Positions 62,379 through 64,000 of a stretch of 64,000 nucleotides of DNA are shown one piece after another. The stretch spans positions 123,924 to 187,923 of the forward strand of contig JBMDXQ010000080.1 of NCBI GenBank assembly GCA_048594975.1. Reading direction: 5' to 3'. The stretch's first letter is position 1; every line of letters starts with the position of its first letter. This stretch comes from JBMDXB01 sp048594975. Its GTDB lineage: Bacteria > Acidobacteriota > Vicinamibacteria > Vicinamibacterales > 2-12-FULL-66-21. Position numbers and translations under genes: made by a program. The notes under the pieces were generated by a model. The model saw nothing but the letters and a program-made list of their open reading frames with translations, was not told the origin of the DNA and made no database searches.

Positions 62379-63662
62379 ATGGCCTCTCACTTCCGGCGCA
62401 TCGCGGACTACCTGCGTGCCGTTTTCGGCCAACGGGGGCTCGAGGAGGTCGCGCGCCTGCGGCCGCGTCACGATCCCTCGCCGCCGCGCGTACCGGGCGG
62501 GAGCGCGTTGGGCGACGATGCGATCGACGCGCGGTGGGCGCTGCCCGGCCTGCCGACGGCGGCGCGCGCGGTGCTCGCCGATCCGGGCACGCTCGCGGAG
62601 CGCGACACGTACGCCCGGAACATCGAGAACTTCGTCGGCACCGTGAAGGTCCCCGTGGGCCTGGCCGGCCCGCTGCGCGTCAACGGCGCGCACGCCTCGG
62701 GCGACTACTACGTGCCGCTGGCCACGACCGAAGCGGCGCTCGTCGCCTCCTACTCGCGCGGCGCGCAGCTCATCACCGCCGCCGGCGGCGCCGGCGTCAT
62801 CGTGCTCAGCGAGGGGGTGAGCCGCGCCCCCGGTTTCGTCTTCGACACGCTCGTCGAGGCCGCGCTCTTCGTCGCCTGGGCGTCTCGCCGTTTCGACGGC
62901 TTCAAGGCGGTCGCGCGCGAGACGACCCGGCACGGCGAACTCGTCGACATGCAGCTCACCGTCGAGGGCAACAACGTCCATGCCCGGTTCGAGTTCATGA
63001 CCGGTGACGCCTCCGGCCAGAACATGGTGACGATCGCCACCGATGCGATCTGCCGCCACATCGTCGAGCAGGCGCCGGTCCGGCCGCGCCGGTGGTTCGT
63101 CGAAGCCAACATGTCCGGCGACAAGAAGGCGACCACCCACTCGTTCATGACGGTGCGCGGCAAGAAGGTCAGCGCCGAAGTGGTGGTGCCGCGCGCGCTC
63201 GTCGAGGAGGTGCTGCACACGACGGTGCCCGCGATGGTCGACTACGCGCGCATGTCGATGTTCGGCGGCGTGATGAGCGGCACTATCGGCGTTCAGGGCC
63301 ACTACGCCAACGGGCTGGCCGCGCTCTTCATCGCCTGCGGGCAGGACGCCGCGTGCGTCGCCGAGGCGGCCGTCGGCGTCACCCGCTTCGAGGAGCGCGG
63401 CGACGGCAGCCTCTACGCGGCCGTGACGCTGCCCAACCTGATCGTCGGCACCGTCGGCGGCGGCACCGGCCTGCCGTGCCAGCGCGCGTGCCTGGACATC
63501 CTCGGGCTGGCCGGCGCTGGCCACGCGCGCGCGCTGGCGGAGGTCGCGGCAGCGCTGGCGCTCGCCGGTGAGCTGTCGATCACCGGTGCGCTCACTGCCG
63601 GGCATTTCACGCGCGCGCACCAGCAGCTCGCGCGCGGGCAGGACGGGCCCGCCGCCACATGA
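62379..63662 (+). CDS. Hydroxymethylglutaryl-CoA reductase
   Basis: About 427 residues from ATG 62379. Catalytic residues are all visible: E~83 in ENFVGTVKVPVG, Lys in NMSGDKKATT, D~323 in ACGQDAACVAEA, and a C-terminal His (AGHFTRAH, 409 or 414). The cofactor-binding motif reads TGDASGQNMVTIAT where class I enzymes have DAMGMNM, and VGTVGGGTGLPCQ is typical. It reduces HMG-CoA to mevalonate, so the organism may use the mevalonate route or make a dedicated isoprenoid. ATGA overlap with the next prenyltransferase gene ties it to isoprenoid use. Confidence 0.9.
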   Translation: MASHFRRIADYLRAVFGQRGLEEVARLRPRHDPSPPRVPGGSALGDDAIDARWALPGLPTAARAVLADPGTLAERDTYARNIENFVGTVKVPVGLAGPLRVNGAHASGDYYVPLATTEAALVASYSRGAQLITAAGGAGVIVLSEGVSRAPGFVFDTLVEAALFVAWASRRFDGFKAVARETTRHGELVDMQLTVEGNNVHARFEFMTGDASGQNMVTIATDAICRHIVEQAPVRPRRWFVEANMSGDKKATTHSFMTVRGKKVSAEVVVPRALVEEVLHTTVPAMVDYARMSMFGGVMSGTIGVQGHYANGLAALFIACGQDAACVAEAAVGVTRFEERGDGSLYAAVTLPNLIVGTVGGGTGLPCQRACLDILGLAGAGHARALAEVAAALALAGELSITGALTAGHFTRAHQQLARGQDGPAAT

Positions 63663-64000
63663 GGCGCTGGATCCAGTACCAGCGCGAGCGGTTCCCCCTG
63701 GCCGCGCACGGCCCCCTCGTGGCGGCGTTCAGCGCGTCGGCGGTCTGCTTCTCGTCGCTGGTGCGCGGCGTGGCGGCGCCGCCGCCGGCCGGCGCCCTGA
63801 TCGTCGCCTTCCTCACCTCGCTGCTCTTCTTCCTGCAGCTCCGGATCGCCGACGAGTTCAAGGACTTCGAGGACGATTCGCGCTACCGTCCGTACCGGCC
63901 GGTGCCGCGCGGCCTGGTGTCGCTGCGCGAGCAGGCGTGGGGGGGGGCCCGCGCCCGGCCCCCCCCGCGCCGCCGGGCGCGGGGGGGGGGCCCCCCGGCC
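63659..64000 (+). CDS. UbiA-family prenyltransferase, 5' part
   Basis: About 93 reliable residues. Two membrane helices (LVAAFSASAVCFSSLV, ALIVAFLTSLLFFLQLRI) flank ADEFKDFEDDSRYRPYRPVP, the first Asp-rich motif of UbiA enzymes, which binds the prenyl diphosphate through Mg. ATG 63659 overlaps the HMG-CoA reductase stop. The product could be a quinone, carotenoid or other prenylated lipid. Sequence after ~63937 is unreliable, and the gene runs out of the window. Confidence 0.75.
   Translation, partial: MRRWIQYQRERFPLAAHGPLVAAFSASAVCFSSLVRGVAAPPPAGALIVAFLTSLLFFLQLRIADEFKDFEDDSRYRPYRPVPRGLVSLREQAWGGARARPPPRRRARGGGPPA
63938..64000. other. G/C homopolymer block, probable contig-end artefact
   Basis: The last ~60 bases are runs of G and C (several runs of 6 or more) that translate to G/P/R repeats unlike any UbiA protein. 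The block abruptly replaces good coding sequence at the edge of the window, as seen in low-quality assembly ends. Confidence 0.7.

Overview
This is a GC-rich bacterial chromosomal stretch, most likely from an uncultured member of the Acidobacteriota (class Vicinamibacteria or close). The reasons are three long MacB/FtsX-type permeases of the kind called acidobacterial duplicated orphan permeases, none with an ATPase gene, many Tat-exported or secreted carbohydrate enzymes, outer-membrane beta-barrels typical of a diderm, and very frequent ATGA/GTGA-type start-stop overlaps. This placement is inference from gene content; no rRNA or marker gene is present. No tRNA, rRNA, CRISPR array, phage or complete insertion sequence was seen. 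The last ~60 bases are G/C homopolymer runs that look like a damaged contig end.

Layout. 1-9.0 kb: tail of a gene, an NHL-propeller/M23 peptidase, an Nramp-like transporter lacking the usual metal motif, a coupled sugar pair (Tat enolase-superfamily protein and TIM-barrel isomerase), a lytic transglycosylase, a beta-barrel protein and a PagL-like lipid A deacylase. 9.2-16.1 kb: one 2295-residue protein joining a TamB-like body to five POTRA domains and an Omp85 barrel. 16.2-24.7 kb: TPR protein, Tat Gfo/Idh/MocA oxidoreductase, a broken YciE-family gene, then a sugar operon read leftward (ROK kinase, SIS protein, MFS permease, GH42 beta-galactosidase) and a CE4-like protein. 24.7-29.4 kb: LVIVD-propeller/DUF1080 fusion coupled to a DUF305 lipoprotein, and a B12-binding radical SAM enzyme. 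29.6-37.0 kb: a duplicated permease, then a tightly overlapping operon GNAT, DegT aminotransferase, orphan PTS EIIC and a secreted propeller-like protein.

37.2-43.5 kb: membrane-anchored LuxR regulator, DUF4199 and VOC proteins, a decaheme cytochrome plus MtrB/PioB-type porin that together look like an electron conduit across the outer membrane, a monoheme cytochrome c and an exported methyltransferase. 43.6-50.0 kb: a divergent module around an ECF42-type sigma factor: DoxX, DUF1428 and permease on one side, a DGPF/YCII protein on the other, then a NIPSNAP protein and a decayed second ECF/membrane-protein pair. 50.0-58.2 kb: agarase-like glycoside hydrolase, a BNR propeller coupled to a ThiS/MoaD-like protein, a third duplicated permease, a phosphohexomutase. 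58.4-64.0 kb: helical exported protein, a broken CheR-kinase-receiver gene, tryptophanase, HMG-CoA reductase and the start of a UbiA-type prenyltransferase.

The most unusual non-coding signal is a family of degenerate intergenic repeats built on GGAGGCCACGGAG and its complement, present in three separate gaps (about 51.9, 53.9 and 62.2 kb). In addition there are palindromic elements of at least two other types at about 20.95 and 58.28 kb.
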